In this document: positions 5,409-12,217 of the stretch, in pieces
Position numbering within the stretch: position 1 is the stretch's first letter
How the letters are laid out: each line of letters opens with the position of its first letter
IMG/VR virus record: IMGVR_UViG_3300027752_000122
Location: 1-22,631 of that record
Source: a virus
Reading direction: 5' to 3' (one strand)
DNA: 22,631 nucleotides
Program-made: the position numbers and the translations under genes
The notes under the pieces: generated by a model
What the model was told of the DNA's origin: nothing
What the model saw: the letters and a program-made list of their open reading frames with translations, nothing else
Database searches by the model: none

Positions 5409-5473
5409 TATTGATAGCTATATGATACAGGGTTTCCGTTGACTTTATCTAAAAAGCCGTTTTTATAGCCCAT
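5408..5473 (-). CDS. Possible 21-residue leader peptide
   Basis: An ATG at 5473, 19 bases after the -7 box at 5492-5499, opens a 21-codon frame (MGYKNGFLDKVNGNPVSYSYQ) ending at 5408, exactly where the tandem repeats begin. It is the first ATG on the predicted transcript. The composition is protein-like rather than random A/T, but the size allows chance. It could be an upstream regulatory ORF or a remnant. Confidence 0.35.
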   Translation of the reverse strand: MGYKNGFLDKVNGNPVSYSYQ

Positions 5474-5491
5474 AATTAAATGAGCACAATG

Positions 5492-5523
5492 CAAACATAC
5501 ACAAAAGAAGCGTATATGCCAAA
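5492..5523 (-). promoter_or_regulatory. Bacteroidetes-type promoter for the 5336-4308 unit
   Basis: Minus-strand TTTG (5520-5523), a 20-base spacer, then TATGTTTG (5492-5499), a full match to the pattern. The expected start is near 5485, giving a leader of about 150 bases with the 21-codon ORF, tandem repeats and element copy h. Confidence 0.75.
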
Positions 5524-5553
5524 TATAAAATGTTAAAATTATGTTAAAGTATA

Positions 5554-5961
5554 TTAAAAGCTCTGTAAGTCTTTGAGCTCCTGTAATTTAGCCTTATATA
5601 AATCGAAGAGTTCTTGATATTCAAACTCCATTCTCTTCATAGGTTGCCTAGATAGTTGTAATAATTCGTCAGATAACTCAGGGCCTAAGAATAAACTGTA
5701 TTCGTATTGTAAGCCATATAAAAAGCGGTTGTCTTTTCTACACTGTATGTGTACATTCCTTTCGTCCCATCTAGTAGATAGATGTTGTCTACCCATAAAG
5801 TGGCCTGAATCTAGCTCTGAAAAATGAAATGTTTTATTACAGGTAACACACTTACCTAAGCCTGTGTGATTGTCTACCTCTTTACGGCGTACGTACTCGT
5901 GAAAGACAGGGTCTATTTTCGTCTTCCATTGCTTTATAGTACGTTTCTTTTTCTTTGCCAT
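5554..5961 (-). CDS. ninG: NinG-like recombination protein (HNH-type zinc domain)
   Basis: A 135-residue protein matching the lambda NinG/Rap family, linked in lambda to Red recombination and branched-DNA cleavage. A lysine-rich start (MAKKKKRTIKQWKTKIDPVF) leads to a zinc-finger nuclease-like core: CVTC at 38-41, DSGHFMGRQHLSTRW at 51-65, N69 and QC at 73-74, then DNRFLYG. The CxxC...H...N...C order is the NinG/HNH arrangement. The C-terminal part is helical (EYQELFDLYKAKLQELKDL). It probably partners with the ERF protein at 2549-3118. The gene is preceded by a copy of the structural-region 15-mer at 6037 and a strong leader hairpin, so it may be expressed separately from the early genes beyond it. 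It is shorter than lambda NinG. Confidence 0.82.
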   Translation of the reverse strand: MAKKKKRTIKQWKTKIDPVFHEYVRRKEVDNHTGLGKCVTCNKTFHFSELDSGHFMGRQHLSTRWDERNVHIQCRKDNRFLYGLQYEYSLFLGPELSDELLQLSRQPMKRMEFEYQELFDLYKAKLQELKDLQSF

Positions 5962-5968
5962 AGTGAAG

Positions 5969-6016
5969 AGAAGGACGCAGGAAAAACCCTACATAAAACC
6001 TGCGTTATATCCTTCT
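5969..6016 (-). repeat. Long inverted repeat in the ninG leader
   Basis: AGAAGGA/TCCTTCT (7 pairs) and CGCAGG/CCTGCG (6 pairs) form a 13-pair stem with a five-base TTATA bulge on one side and a loop of about 17 bases. It lies between the 15-mer at 6037-6051 and the ninG ATG, ending seven bases from that ATG. No T-run follows, so it looks more like a leader structure or protein site than a terminator. Confidence 0.7.
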
Positions 6017-6036
6017 AATTTTTTAAGTATATAGGT

Positions 6037-6051
6037 CTTTATTTAAAAACA
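6037..6051 (-). promoter_or_regulatory. 15-mer TGTTTTTAAATAAAG, copy 5 (before ninG)
   Basis: An exact copy. Upstream context GATTAAAG is the same as at 10604. It lies directly after the holin stop codon and 75 bases before the ninG ATG, too far to be a translation signal for it, which favours a transcription or RNA-processing role. Confidence 0.6.
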
Positions 6052-6053
6052 CT

Positions 6054-6542
6054 TTAATCACGTTTCATAGTTTTCATAACCTTCTCAATACCTCTAGAGC
6101 CAAAGTAAAATATAGTCATAGTACCGAATAAAGACTGAATCACAGGAACGTAAGCTTTATCTATTGTAAACTCCCCTAGGTTACCATCAAAGAATACACA
6201 GGCTAAGAACATTAAAAACATAGCTCCGTAAGTCACAGGCCTAACTAGACGTGTAACGGTGTGCTCGTTATCCATACCTAGACGCTTAGTAACCTCTACC
6301 ATTTCAATCATATCATTCTCCATTTCTTGGAGTAGTAAAGTCTTGTCCGCTTCAGGTAAATTCTTATCGCCTCTTATAGCGTCTCCTAAGGTACTCAATT
6401 GTTTTATACCCGTGATATTACCTGCTAGAGTTAAAAGTTCAGGAGAAACGCTCTTACCTTGCTTCACAAGCCATCTAAGTGCATTACCTACGTTAGTTCC
6501 TTCTCCTCCGTTTTTTCTTAATTTCGGTTTGCTATTATCCAT
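6054..6542 (-). CDS. Holin-like membrane protein
   Basis: A 162-residue protein with a long soluble N-terminal half and two clear membrane segments at about 102-118 (PVTYGAMFLMFLACVFF) and 130-149 (AYVPVIQSLFGTMTIFYFGS), ending in a basic tail KVMKTMKRD. The layout resembles 3TM phage holins of the gene-transfer-agent type, which often have the R-P before the first segment as here (R101 P102). A holin would make the membrane lesion that lets the neighbouring amidase reach peptidoglycan. Position after the amidase supports this. The unusual part is the N-terminal 90 residues (LPEADKTLLLQEMENDMIEM is helical), longer than in small holins. Another inner-membrane role cannot be excluded. Confidence 0.7.
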   Translation of the reverse strand: MDNSKPKLRKNGGEGTNVGNALRWLVKQGKSVSPELLTLAGNITGIKQLSTLGDAIRGDKNLPEADKTLLLQEMENDMIEMVEVTKRLGMDNEHTVTRLVRPVTYGAMFLMFLACVFFDGNLGEFTIDKAYVPVIQSLFGTMTIFYFGSRGIEKVMKTMKRD

Positions 6543-6670
6543 AGTGTTAGTGTTATAGTTAAAAGTCTGTTTATAAGCATAAGAGTTTTAGGATACTTAG
6601 TAGAGTCCTCTCTAATTGTAGCACCTCCAATAAATGAAAGTATTATAAAAATCTCTCTTAGCTTACTCAC
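6518..6670 (-). CDS. Possible 50-residue hydrophobic protein overlapping amidase and holin genes
   Basis: A GTG at 6670 (overlapping the amidase end at 6663) opens a 50-codon frame that runs through the 120-base gap and ends at 6518, inside the holin gene. It has two hydrophobic stretches (IFIILSFIGGATI near 7-19 and LLTITLTLWIIA near 36-47) and a charged centre. Lysis regions often contain small overlapping membrane proteins, and the gap would otherwise be unexplained. Against it are the GTG start and lack of any recognised family. Confidence 0.35.
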   Translation of the reverse strand: MSKLREIFIILSFIGGATIREDSTKYPKTLMLINRLLTITLTLWIIANRN

Positions 6671-7094
6671 AATCTTTAAAGTAGTTTATTATATCTATAT
6701 ATTCTTTTTGTACGTCAAAACTAGGGCAAGCCTTAGAGCTAAATTCGTTGTGTCCGTGTAGTGTACTATTTGGGTACATATCCATTAAATCCATTATAAG
6801 AGCTTCTAGGCGTCCCTTTTGATTTTCTGTCCTTGTGTCCTTAGGTTTCATATTAGAGTCAACACCGCCGACGTATGTGATTCCTATAGAGCCTTTGTTA
6901 TATCCTCTTACGTGTGCACCTTGTCTTTCAACGGGCCTGCCTTCGTGTAGGTTTCCTTTAAGGTCTATTATATAGTGATATCCTATATCGCTCCAACCCC
7001 TATCTAAGTGCCATTGTCTTATAGTGTCCACAGATACATCTCTACCCTCGGGAGTAGCTGTGCAATGTATTATTAGTTTACTTATAGCCCTCAT
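6663..7094 (-). CDS. N-acetylmuramoyl-L-alanine amidase (endolysin)
   Basis: A 143-residue amidase-2/PGRP-fold enzyme that cleaves the bond between N-acetylmuramic acid and L-alanine in peptidoglycan. It is essentially all catalytic domain, like T7 lysozyme. Zinc and active-site residues are visible: H10 in LIIHCTAT, Y39 in DIGYHY, H115 in LHGHNEF, K121 and C123 in SKACPSFD; the spacing of the last three matches T7 lysozyme's H122, K128 and C130. The conserved GRPVERQGAHVRGYNKGSIG follows the first third. No signal peptide or wall-binding domain is present, so it needs a holin, which lies just downstream. T7 lysozyme also inhibits T7 RNA polymerase; nothing here suggests that. The start at 7094 is a few bases after the preceding stop. 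Confidence 0.93.
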   Translation of the reverse strand: MRAISKLIIHCTATPEGRDVSVDTIRQWHLDRGWSDIGYHYIIDLKGNLHEGRPVERQGAHVRGYNKGSIGITYVGGVDSNMKPKDTRTENQKGRLEALIMDLMDMYPNSTLHGHNEFSSKACPSFDVQKEYIDIINYFKDCE

Positions 7095-7096
7095 AT

Positions 7097-7789
7097 TTAC
7101 CTGTAATCTATATCTTTGAATTTACCGTTAAGCGTTTCAAAGGTTATCTTCATATCATTAGGTAGTAAGTCAATACCCATAGCCCACATATCAAATACAG
7201 CTAAAATTCTTTCAACGTTATTCGGGTGAAAGCTACTGCCAAATATAGCAGAGATTCTATGTTCAAAGGAGCGTATCACAGGAAACCTAAAGCCTTCAAA
7301 TAATGAAACAACGTGGTCTACACTGCTAGGAGCTATTCCTTTACTAAGCCACAAACTGCGTATCTCTTTTACGTAATCAACGTGCATCTCTGTCTGCTTT
7401 TCAAGTATTAACTTCTTTAGCTTGTCTGTATTCATTTCACATATACCGTCAGTAAAGATTATTTCTTTCATCAATATCTGACAGCTTATAGCTTTTTGAA
7501 CAGTAAACTCGTAGCACATTATAGACTTAGTCTTGTCGTATTCATTGCTAGTATAAAACCTCATATTATGCACCTCATTAACTACTCTCGAAAACGTGCT
7601 AAAAATATCGTGGTCTATAAGAGCCGACACCTTTATACCTTTTTTTACTCCTATATAATAGGTAATTTTCTTAATTGCTTTTTGTATATCCTTTTTAAAT
7701 ATAACAGATATTAGTGTTATTATTATAGTGATAAAAATCAAATATTGGTTATCCACTTTACGGACTAGGGTGTTCAATAAATCAAGCAT
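7097..7789 (-). CDS. Membrane-anchored protein of unknown function upstream of the endolysin
   Basis: A 230-residue protein with one membrane segment near residues 15-31 (NQYLIFITIIITLISVIFKK) followed by a positive patch (KKDIQKAIKKITYY), predicting an N-terminal anchor with a cytoplasmic body. The rest is a helical soluble domain with charged residues and several aromatic motifs (FEGFRFPVIRSFEHRISAIF near 163-182; MWAMGIDLLPNDMKITF near 201-217). I recognise no family. It lies between the head-tail connector and the amidase and runs into the amidase gene, so it may belong to lysis, to virion assembly at the membrane, or to protection of the infected cell against other phages. No catalytic motif is visible. 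Confidence 0.7.
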   Translation of the reverse strand: MLDLLNTLVRKVDNQYLIFITIIITLISVIFKKDIQKAIKKITYYIGVKKGIKVSALIDHDIFSTFSRVVNEVHNMRFYTSNEYDKTKSIMCYEFTVQKAISCQILMKEIIFTDGICEMNTDKLKKLILEKQTEMHVDYVKEIRSLWLSKGIAPSSVDHVVSLFEGFRFPVIRSFEHRISAIFGSSFHPNNVERILAVFDMWAMGIDLLPNDMKITFETLNGKFKDIDYR

Positions 7790-7832
7790 TGCTGTTGTTT
7801 TGCGGGGGTAGTTAATAAATAGTTAGTGTGTC

Positions 7833-8330
7833 TTAAATTTCCCAACCTCCAAAGTTGGTGTCTCTACTAGGGCTCAGTTCGTCATTAGAGTTAGTTAAGT
7901 ACTCAGGGTATAAAGAAGGATAGCTACATAAGTGGTCTACCATTCTATTTGCGTAATGCTGTGCCGTATCTCTCGTAGCCTCTACCATCATATTAAGGTC
8001 AGATTTAGTTAACGTCTCAGCGGCTTCACTAGTGTGTTTAAATACACCTTTGTTGTTGATACTGAATTGACTAAATGGTAAGAACTCTAGTAGTGCATAC
8101 TGAGCCAATATAGGCTTAATGTGTGTAGTCATTAAAGTCTCATAGTTTCCTGTAAGTGTGTTAGCTAAGATATCTGCCTGTAGTTTCTTATACAAGTTAC
8201 TTCCTAGTAATTCGTGTACGTGAATGTCTTGAGCTATCTCAATATATTGTACTACTCTGTCAAAATCTAGGTTTCCCGATATTGGTGTATATCTTACTAG
8301 GTCATCTCTACTAATAAATAAAGCTTTCAT
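7833..8330 (-). CDS. Head-tail connector-like protein (DUF6712-like)
   Basis: A 165-residue protein, mainly helical, resembling from memory the Bacteroidetes phage family that sits next to portal genes and is taken as a head-completion or connector protein. Features that fit: an N-terminal strand and turn (ALFISRDDLVRYTPISGNLD), the 'I-x-x-A-Q-D-I-H-V-H-E-L-L-G-S-N-L-Y-K-K-L' helix near 32-50, which resembles the 'ELLG..LY..L' pattern of connectors, then a long helical body and a C-terminal NFGGWEI. It starts just after the minor head protein stop at 8332. It would form a ring under the portal. The name is a family-level guess; position and the ELLGSNLY motif carry most of the weight. Confidence 0.65.
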   Translation of the reverse strand: MKALFISRDDLVRYTPISGNLDFDRVVQYIEIAQDIHVHELLGSNLYKKLQADILANTLTGNYETLMTTHIKPILAQYALLEFLPFSQFSINNKGVFKHTSEAAETLTKSDLNMMVEATRDTAQHYANRMVDHLCSYPSLYPEYLTNSNDELSPSRDTNFGGWEI

Positions 8331-8331
8331 A

Positions 8332-9000
8332 TTATTTCTTTTTTCCTTTTGGTTTATAACTTGGATGGTGGCCTTTGTCTGCTCTGTCTATTTGAGCCTC
8401 AGCTACCCTCCTATCATTTCTATAGCGTCCACTTTTAGGGTTAAAATGTTTTTTCTTAGCTTGTGCTATTGTACTCTTTTTTACTCCGTTCATTGCACCA
8501 CCTCCCCAAGGTGTACCATCATTTTTAGTCTTCTTTATATATATGCGTCTTTCAAATTTATGGTGGCAGTTAACCCCTCCTTTGTGTTTCCAAATGCTAT
8601 AAGCGTTTTTGTTGTGGCCTAGCACCGAATTAACACCGTCTGCTTGCATTTTAATAATATCTTCTTTTCTATATAACCTAGAGGCCGACTCCATAGCTCT
8701 ACAGAAGGGACGCATCTTTTTACCGTTGTTACTTTTGCCGTGCTTCTTTGCACCTTGTACGTAAGCGTAACGAACTTTCACAAACTTGTTATCTTGTTTG
8801 CTATCCTTTGCTCTATTATCTGCAGGTGCGAAACTAAGGGCCACGTTTAAGGTAGCGTTTAACATAGTTTCAAAGTCTTCGTCTTCTGTCTCCCCTTCGT
8901 CTATACGTGCATCAATACATACCCAATCTTCAGGCATAACTTCGCCTACCTTATTTAGGTATAGCAAAGTCTCGGCTTGTTGCTCTTCAAACGTACACAT
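8332..9000 (-). CDS. gpF-like minor head protein
   Basis: A 222-residue protein immediately downstream of the portal gene, with which it shares a TAATG junction. Residues about 72-155 carry a recognisable pattern: VRYAYVQGAK, RPFCRAMESASRLYRKEDI, and NAYSIWKHKGGVNCHHKFER, which resembles from memory the C-terminal region of Bacteroidetes phage minor head/protease proteins (a C, then D/E-I, then W-K-x-K-G-G-x-N-C-x-H). Cysteines and the CHH could bind metal. Residues 1-65 are acidic and the last 70 are strongly basic (KGHHPSYKPKGKKK at the end), suggesting DNA or capsid contact. It is shorter than full gpF-type proteins and lacks their protease part, which here is a separate gene at 19479. Function as a minor head protein is inference. 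Confidence 0.55.
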   Translation of the reverse strand: MCTFEEQQAETLLYLNKVGEVMPEDWVCIDARIDEGETEDEDFETMLNATLNVALSFAPADNRAKDSKQDNKFVKVRYAYVQGAKKHGKSNNGKKMRPFCRAMESASRLYRKEDIIKMQADGVNSVLGHNKNAYSIWKHKGGVNCHHKFERRIYIKKTKNDGTPWGGGAMNGVKKSTIAQAKKKHFNPKSGRYRNDRRVAEAQIDRADKGHHPSYKPKGKKK

Positions 9001-10235
9001 TAATCTCTAGTCTTTAGGTAAGCACTCATAGCTACTTCAATAGCTGAGCTTAAGTTTTGGTCTACTTTATTCTCCTTCTTATCCTTATCCTCTACCTTAG
9101 CTACTTTTTTGTCTTCTACTTCTTCTGTCTCTTCCTCTTGGTTTTCATTAGTAAACTCAATAGGTTGCGATGTAATAAAGTATAATTCAGGCACTTCTCC
9201 GTTAAGCTCTAAGACCTCTTCTAAGGCATCTAAAATCTCATCCTGAAAGTTACGTATAACCGTAGAGTTAAATAGCTGAGAAGCTACCATAATCTCATCT
9301 GAGTTGCTTGCAAGGCCATTACCTCCGTCTTTAATTCCTAGTAGCATAGGGCTAGTAACCCTGTGCCCTACTAAAATTTTGTGCATAGCTTCATTCGCTA
9401 GATACTCATAATGAGCAGGTGCATCATTTAAAGAGATATCTTCTACTGTTGCCTTGCTGTCTGCGTTCTCATTAAAGGCTACAATTACTTTTTGACCTTT
9501 AGAGCCTGTAAGCTTCTGCTTAACGTCGTTAGAGATAGCTGAACGCTCTGTAGCTGAAGGCACTCCGTTGTTGAAGTTAATAACCTTTGTACCGCTAAAA
9601 GAGTTCTTAGCCTCATTAAGTAAGTAGTCTGAGATTTCATTCTCTAGCTCACAATAAGGTAAAGCACCGCTATATCCTACAGGGCTGAAATATGAGTAAC
9701 CTGAAATGTATGGTTTTAATATAAACAATTCAATAGCCTCTTTTGAGTTACCAAATGTAGGTATCTTTTTAAGTGTATCCGTAGGTCTTTTGTCTACCCA
9801 ATTAGGATGGTAGTAATAATTCTCTATAACACCTTCAGCGTTCATTTTTTCAGGTCTTAAAGTATGTATAGGAAAATGCTTTATACCTACTACTTTTCTA
9901 TTGTTTCCTGTTTTACTATATATAACCTGCATAGCTGCCATTCCTAACATCTTACGCTCTAGTATAACCTTCTTTAAGTCTCTGTGATTGATTAGTTTTC
10001 TTAGCTCCTTAACTTGTGCGCTATCCTTCTCTAGACCATCGATACAAAGGCCCTGTCCGTAGATTAAATCTGAAATAGACTTTATAGCTGCGTTGTTAGT
10101 TGCACTCTGTAGGTATTGCTGTATTAAAAAACTGAAGTAGTCGTTATCTTCTCCGTAAGCCACGTAGTCCTTTAGCTTGTCCTCGATAGCCTTAGGCATT
10201 TCGTAAGCACTTAAATTGGTTATAGTATAGTTCAT
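9000..10235 (-). CDS. Portal protein
   Basis: A 411-residue portal, the dodecameric ring at the capsid vertex through which DNA enters and leaves. Visible features: helical N-terminal wing with DNDYFSFLIQQYLQSATNNA near 30-49, the clip/stem region with FGNSKEAIELFILKPYISGY near 161-181, and the crown helix with NEAMHKILVGHRVTSPMLLG near 281-300. The last 75 residues are highly acidic with EEETEEVEDKK, probably a flexible tail. The size is at the low end for portals but normal for Bacteroidetes phages. Both junctions are TAATG overlaps (10235 and 9000), so the 119-residue protein, portal and minor head protein are one coupled set. No terminase gene is in the window. Confidence 0.85.
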   Translation of the reverse strand: MNYTITNLSAYEMPKAIEDKLKDYVAYGEDNDYFSFLIQQYLQSATNNAAIKSISDLIYGQGLCIDGLEKDSAQVKELRKLINHRDLKKVILERKMLGMAAMQVIYSKTGNNRKVVGIKHFPIHTLRPEKMNAEGVIENYYYHPNWVDKRPTDTLKKIPTFGNSKEAIELFILKPYISGYSYFSPVGYSGALPYCELENEISDYLLNEAKNSFSGTKVINFNNGVPSATERSAISNDVKQKLTGSKGQKVIVAFNENADSKATVEDISLNDAPAHYEYLANEAMHKILVGHRVTSPMLLGIKDGGNGLASNSDEIMVASQLFNSTVIRNFQDEILDALEEVLELNGEVPELYFITSQPIEFTNENQEEETEEVEDKKVAKVEDKDKKENKVDQNLSSAIEVAMSAYLKTRD

Positions 10236-10594
10236 TAGTCTAGTATTGTGTAGTTAGTTGCTGTGGTTTTTTTAATATATTGTCCTTCGTTAATAGATAG
10301 GTTATTTATGTCTTTACTTGTTGTTTGAAATTTACCTCTGTATATTACCTTATTATTTACTGTGTCTACTAGTTCTATACTATATTGAGTCTCATCTTTT
10401 AAAACAACTAAAACCTCTTCGTCAAAATCTATAGAGCTATAGTAGTTGTGATACGTTATGTCTGAACTATGTTGAATGATTAAAGTATCCGAGCCGTCCT
10501 TGTAAATGCTAAAGTCAGCGTCCCCTACATTACTATCTGAGTTTGTGTTTATGTCTAGAGTTTGACTGCTCTGTGTTATATCAATGTAATTCAT
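10235..10594 (-). CDS. 119-residue virion-region protein, unknown
   Basis: A 119-residue acidic, beta-rich protein with alternating polar/hydrophobic strands (LIIQHSSDITYHNYYSSI; EEVLVVLKDETQYSIELVD; KVIYRGKFQTT). Such small all-beta proteins next to portals often belong to capsid decoration or tail completion, but I recognise no family. It opens the portal operon: a strong terminator (10639-10668) precedes it and a 15-mer copy lies at 10604-10618, nine bases before the ATG. Its stop overlaps the portal start. Confidence 0.65.
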   Translation of the reverse strand: MNYIDITQSSQTLDINTNSDSNVGDADFSIYKDGSDTLIIQHSSDITYHNYYSSIDFDEEVLVVLKDETQYSIELVDTVNNKVIYRGKFQTTSKDINNLSINEGQYIKKTTATNYTILD

Positions 10595-10603
10595 TTGTAA
10601 AGC

Positions 10604-10618
10604 CTTTATTTAAAAACA
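10604..10618 (-). promoter_or_regulatory. 15-mer TGTTTTTAAATAAAG, copy 4 (before the portal operon)
   Basis: An exact copy directly after a T-tract terminator (10639-10668) and nine bases before the ATG at 10594. Terminator followed by this element followed by a new operon is the clearest argument that it helps start transcription. Confidence 0.6.
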
Positions 10619-10638
10619 CTTTAATCTAGATAATGACA

Positions 10639-10668
10639 CAAAAAAAGAGCCACCGATTAAGGTAGCTC
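10639..10668 (-). terminator. Rho-independent terminator after the tail-tube gene
   Basis: Minus-strand GAGCTACC (10661-10668) and GGTGGCTC (10647-10654) form an eight-pair stem with one G-U pair and loop TTAATC, followed by seven T. It stands 25 bases after the stop codon at 10693 and ends the capsid/tail-tube unit. Confidence 0.9.
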
Positions 10669-10692
10669 TCTTATAGTATTCAAATGTAGTTA

Positions 10693-11208
10693 TTAGATAC
10701 CTACAGTTACTGCGAAATCTGTTGCGATTACACCTGTGTACTGCTTAGCGAAACCCTTCTCCATTGCTGCGAAAGTAAGCTCATATCCTGATTTGTCCCC
10801 TAAACTAGCTCCCGTAGAAACTGTAGCGTTCATTTCAGAACCAAACTCTTCACCCATTAGCCATACAGTACCGTTGTTGTCCTCAATAAGGATTTGTGGT
10901 CTTCCGTAAGCTAATAGCTTTACTTCTTTGTGAGTAGTTGCGTCTTGCTTCTTTAAAGAAACTGTAAGCGTCTGCTCAGCGAAAGTAGTTCCGTTGTCTC
11001 TACTAGATGTTAGTGATTGGTCAAAGGTAGATGTACCTCTTAGGTCGTATTTGAAAGCGTCAGGTGTAGTTGCTGCGATTCCTGTAACCGTTTCGTCAGA
11101 AATAGTTAAGTCTCCCATAGCACCGAAGTTTACGAAATAGATAGCGTTCAAGCCACCTACTGCGTCCTTACATCCTTCTAAACGTCCTGCTGTTATATTG
11201 CAAGCCAT
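10693..11208 (-). CDS. Tail-tube-like major tail protein
   Basis: A 171-residue protein matching, from memory, a Bacteroidetes phage structural family with the start MACNITAGRLEGCKDAVGGL and the central 'KYDLRGTSTFDQSLTSSRDNGTTF' / 'KLLAYGRPQILIEDNNGTVW' segments. The pattern of beta strands with G/T-rich turns and its size fit tail-tube subunits, which stack into the hollow tube of siphoviruses or myoviruses. It follows the capsid gene and ends at a strong terminator, consistent with high expression. Three cysteine residues near the N-terminus (C3, C13) and none elsewhere are unusual but may be structural. The assignment as tail tube rather than head completion is likely, not certain. Confidence 0.7.
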   Translation of the reverse strand: MACNITAGRLEGCKDAVGGLNAIYFVNFGAMGDLTISDETVTGIAATTPDAFKYDLRGTSTFDQSLTSSRDNGTTFAEQTLTVSLKKQDATTHKEVKLLAYGRPQILIEDNNGTVWLMGEEFGSEMNATVSTGASLGDKSGYELTFAAMEKGFAKQYTGVIATDFAVTVGI

Positions 11209-11250
11209 AATTTTTGTGTATTTAAGTTATTGATATTGAGTTAATTAAGA

Positions 11251-11268
11251 GCCCCTAATTAAAGAGGC
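11251..11268 (-). terminator. Weak hairpin between capsid and tail-tube genes
   Basis: A five-pair stem with loop TTTAATTA on the minus strand, followed by TCTTAATTAA rather than a full T-run. It resembles the hairpin at 14939-14958 in stem and loop. It may act as an attenuator setting the capsid-to-tube ratio. Confidence 0.4.
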
Positions 11269-11290
11269 CCTTTAGATAATTAGTCTGTTA

Positions 11291-12190
11291 TTAAGACTGA
11301 GTTGTAAGAACAAGCTCTGCTCCGATAGCGTATTGTACCGCCGCAGAATAACGCATTACGATTCTCACATTTTGAGACCCGTCGATATCTGCTAAGTCAA
11401 TAAGCTTAACTAAGTTTTGGTCATTTTGCAAACCGCAACCGAACATTAAGTTATCCTTTTCTCCTGCTACCATTTGTCCACTTGAAAGTCCGTTAGCTAC
11501 GAATAATTTAACTCCTTCAAAGTCCATTGCAGTCTGTCCTACGTGGTAAAGGTCTTTGTAACCTAAAGCTGCTTGAGCTCTTACGTAAGAACGTGCATCT
11601 GCTTGAGAGATATAAATTGCTAGTCCTTCGTTACCGTATACAGTCTCAGGAATTGCGTCTACTACTTCTCCTAAACGAGAGATAATGTTTCCTGCGTTTG
11701 TTACTCCTGTGAAAGCTACATCGTTAACGTCAGCGTCAGCCGTCATTAAGTTTACTAAGCCGTCAAATTTACCTGCTCCTGTTCCGTTCCAAATGTTGTT
11801 CTCTACGTTAGCTGCTACTTTACCTGCTACGTGTCCGATTAGGTAGTTAGCGAAAGACTTAGGTAGTTCGTCAAAAGAAGAAAAACCTTGCTCAATTGAA
11901 AGCCAATCCGATTCAAAATCTTTTTTACAAAGTTCCAAATTTACTTGGAAATCTTTTACTTCTAAATAACGCTCAGTAAGTGTTACACTTGAAGTTGCTG
12001 TGAAGTCACAAGAAGCGTCTGCTACTATGTCTCCTACTGCAAGCTTTTGCATTACTTGTTTGAATTTGATGTTCGGCTTTACTGTAATTCCGCCTTTGTC
12101 GATAGTTGGCGCTGATAATAAAGCTGCTGCGATAAATCCTGAAGCTTTTTCTCCTGCGTAACTTGTTGTGATACTAGTTGTTGTTGCCAT
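11291..12190 (-). CDS. Major capsid protein (HK97-like)
   Basis: A 299-residue protein with the layout of Bacteroidetes HK97-fold capsids: a threonine-rich N-terminal arm (MATTTSITTSYAGEKASGFI), a spine-like region (VMQKLAVGDIVADASCDFTA), a helix (FDELPKSFANYLIGHVAGKVAANVENNIWNG), and a C-terminal A-domain part (ADARSYVRAQAALGYKDLYHV; LMFGCGLQNDQNLV). No separate large delta domain precedes the arm, consistent with a separate scaffold just upstream (12218-12673). It probably forms the T-number lattice of the head. No own promoter is visible; it likely follows the scaffold gene from the control site at 12695. The codons look similar to neighbours. Confidence 0.87.
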   Translation of the reverse strand: MATTTSITTSYAGEKASGFIAAALLSAPTIDKGGITVKPNIKFKQVMQKLAVGDIVADASCDFTATSSVTLTERYLEVKDFQVNLELCKKDFESDWLSIEQGFSSFDELPKSFANYLIGHVAGKVAANVENNIWNGTGAGKFDGLVNLMTADADVNDVAFTGVTNAGNIISRLGEVVDAIPETVYGNEGLAIYISQADARSYVRAQAALGYKDLYHVGQTAMDFEGVKLFVANGLSSGQMVAGEKDNLMFGCGLQNDQNLVKLIDLADIDGSQNVRIVMRYSAAVQYAIGAELVLTTQS

Positions 12191-12217
12191 TGTTTAAATG
12201 AATTTTAATTGTTAATT

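Noticed and set aside
5520-5527. Second promoter with TATATTTG at 5520-5527
   Set aside because: It has no -33 TTG at the proper distance upstream; the overlapping TTTG serves better as the -33 of the box at 5492.
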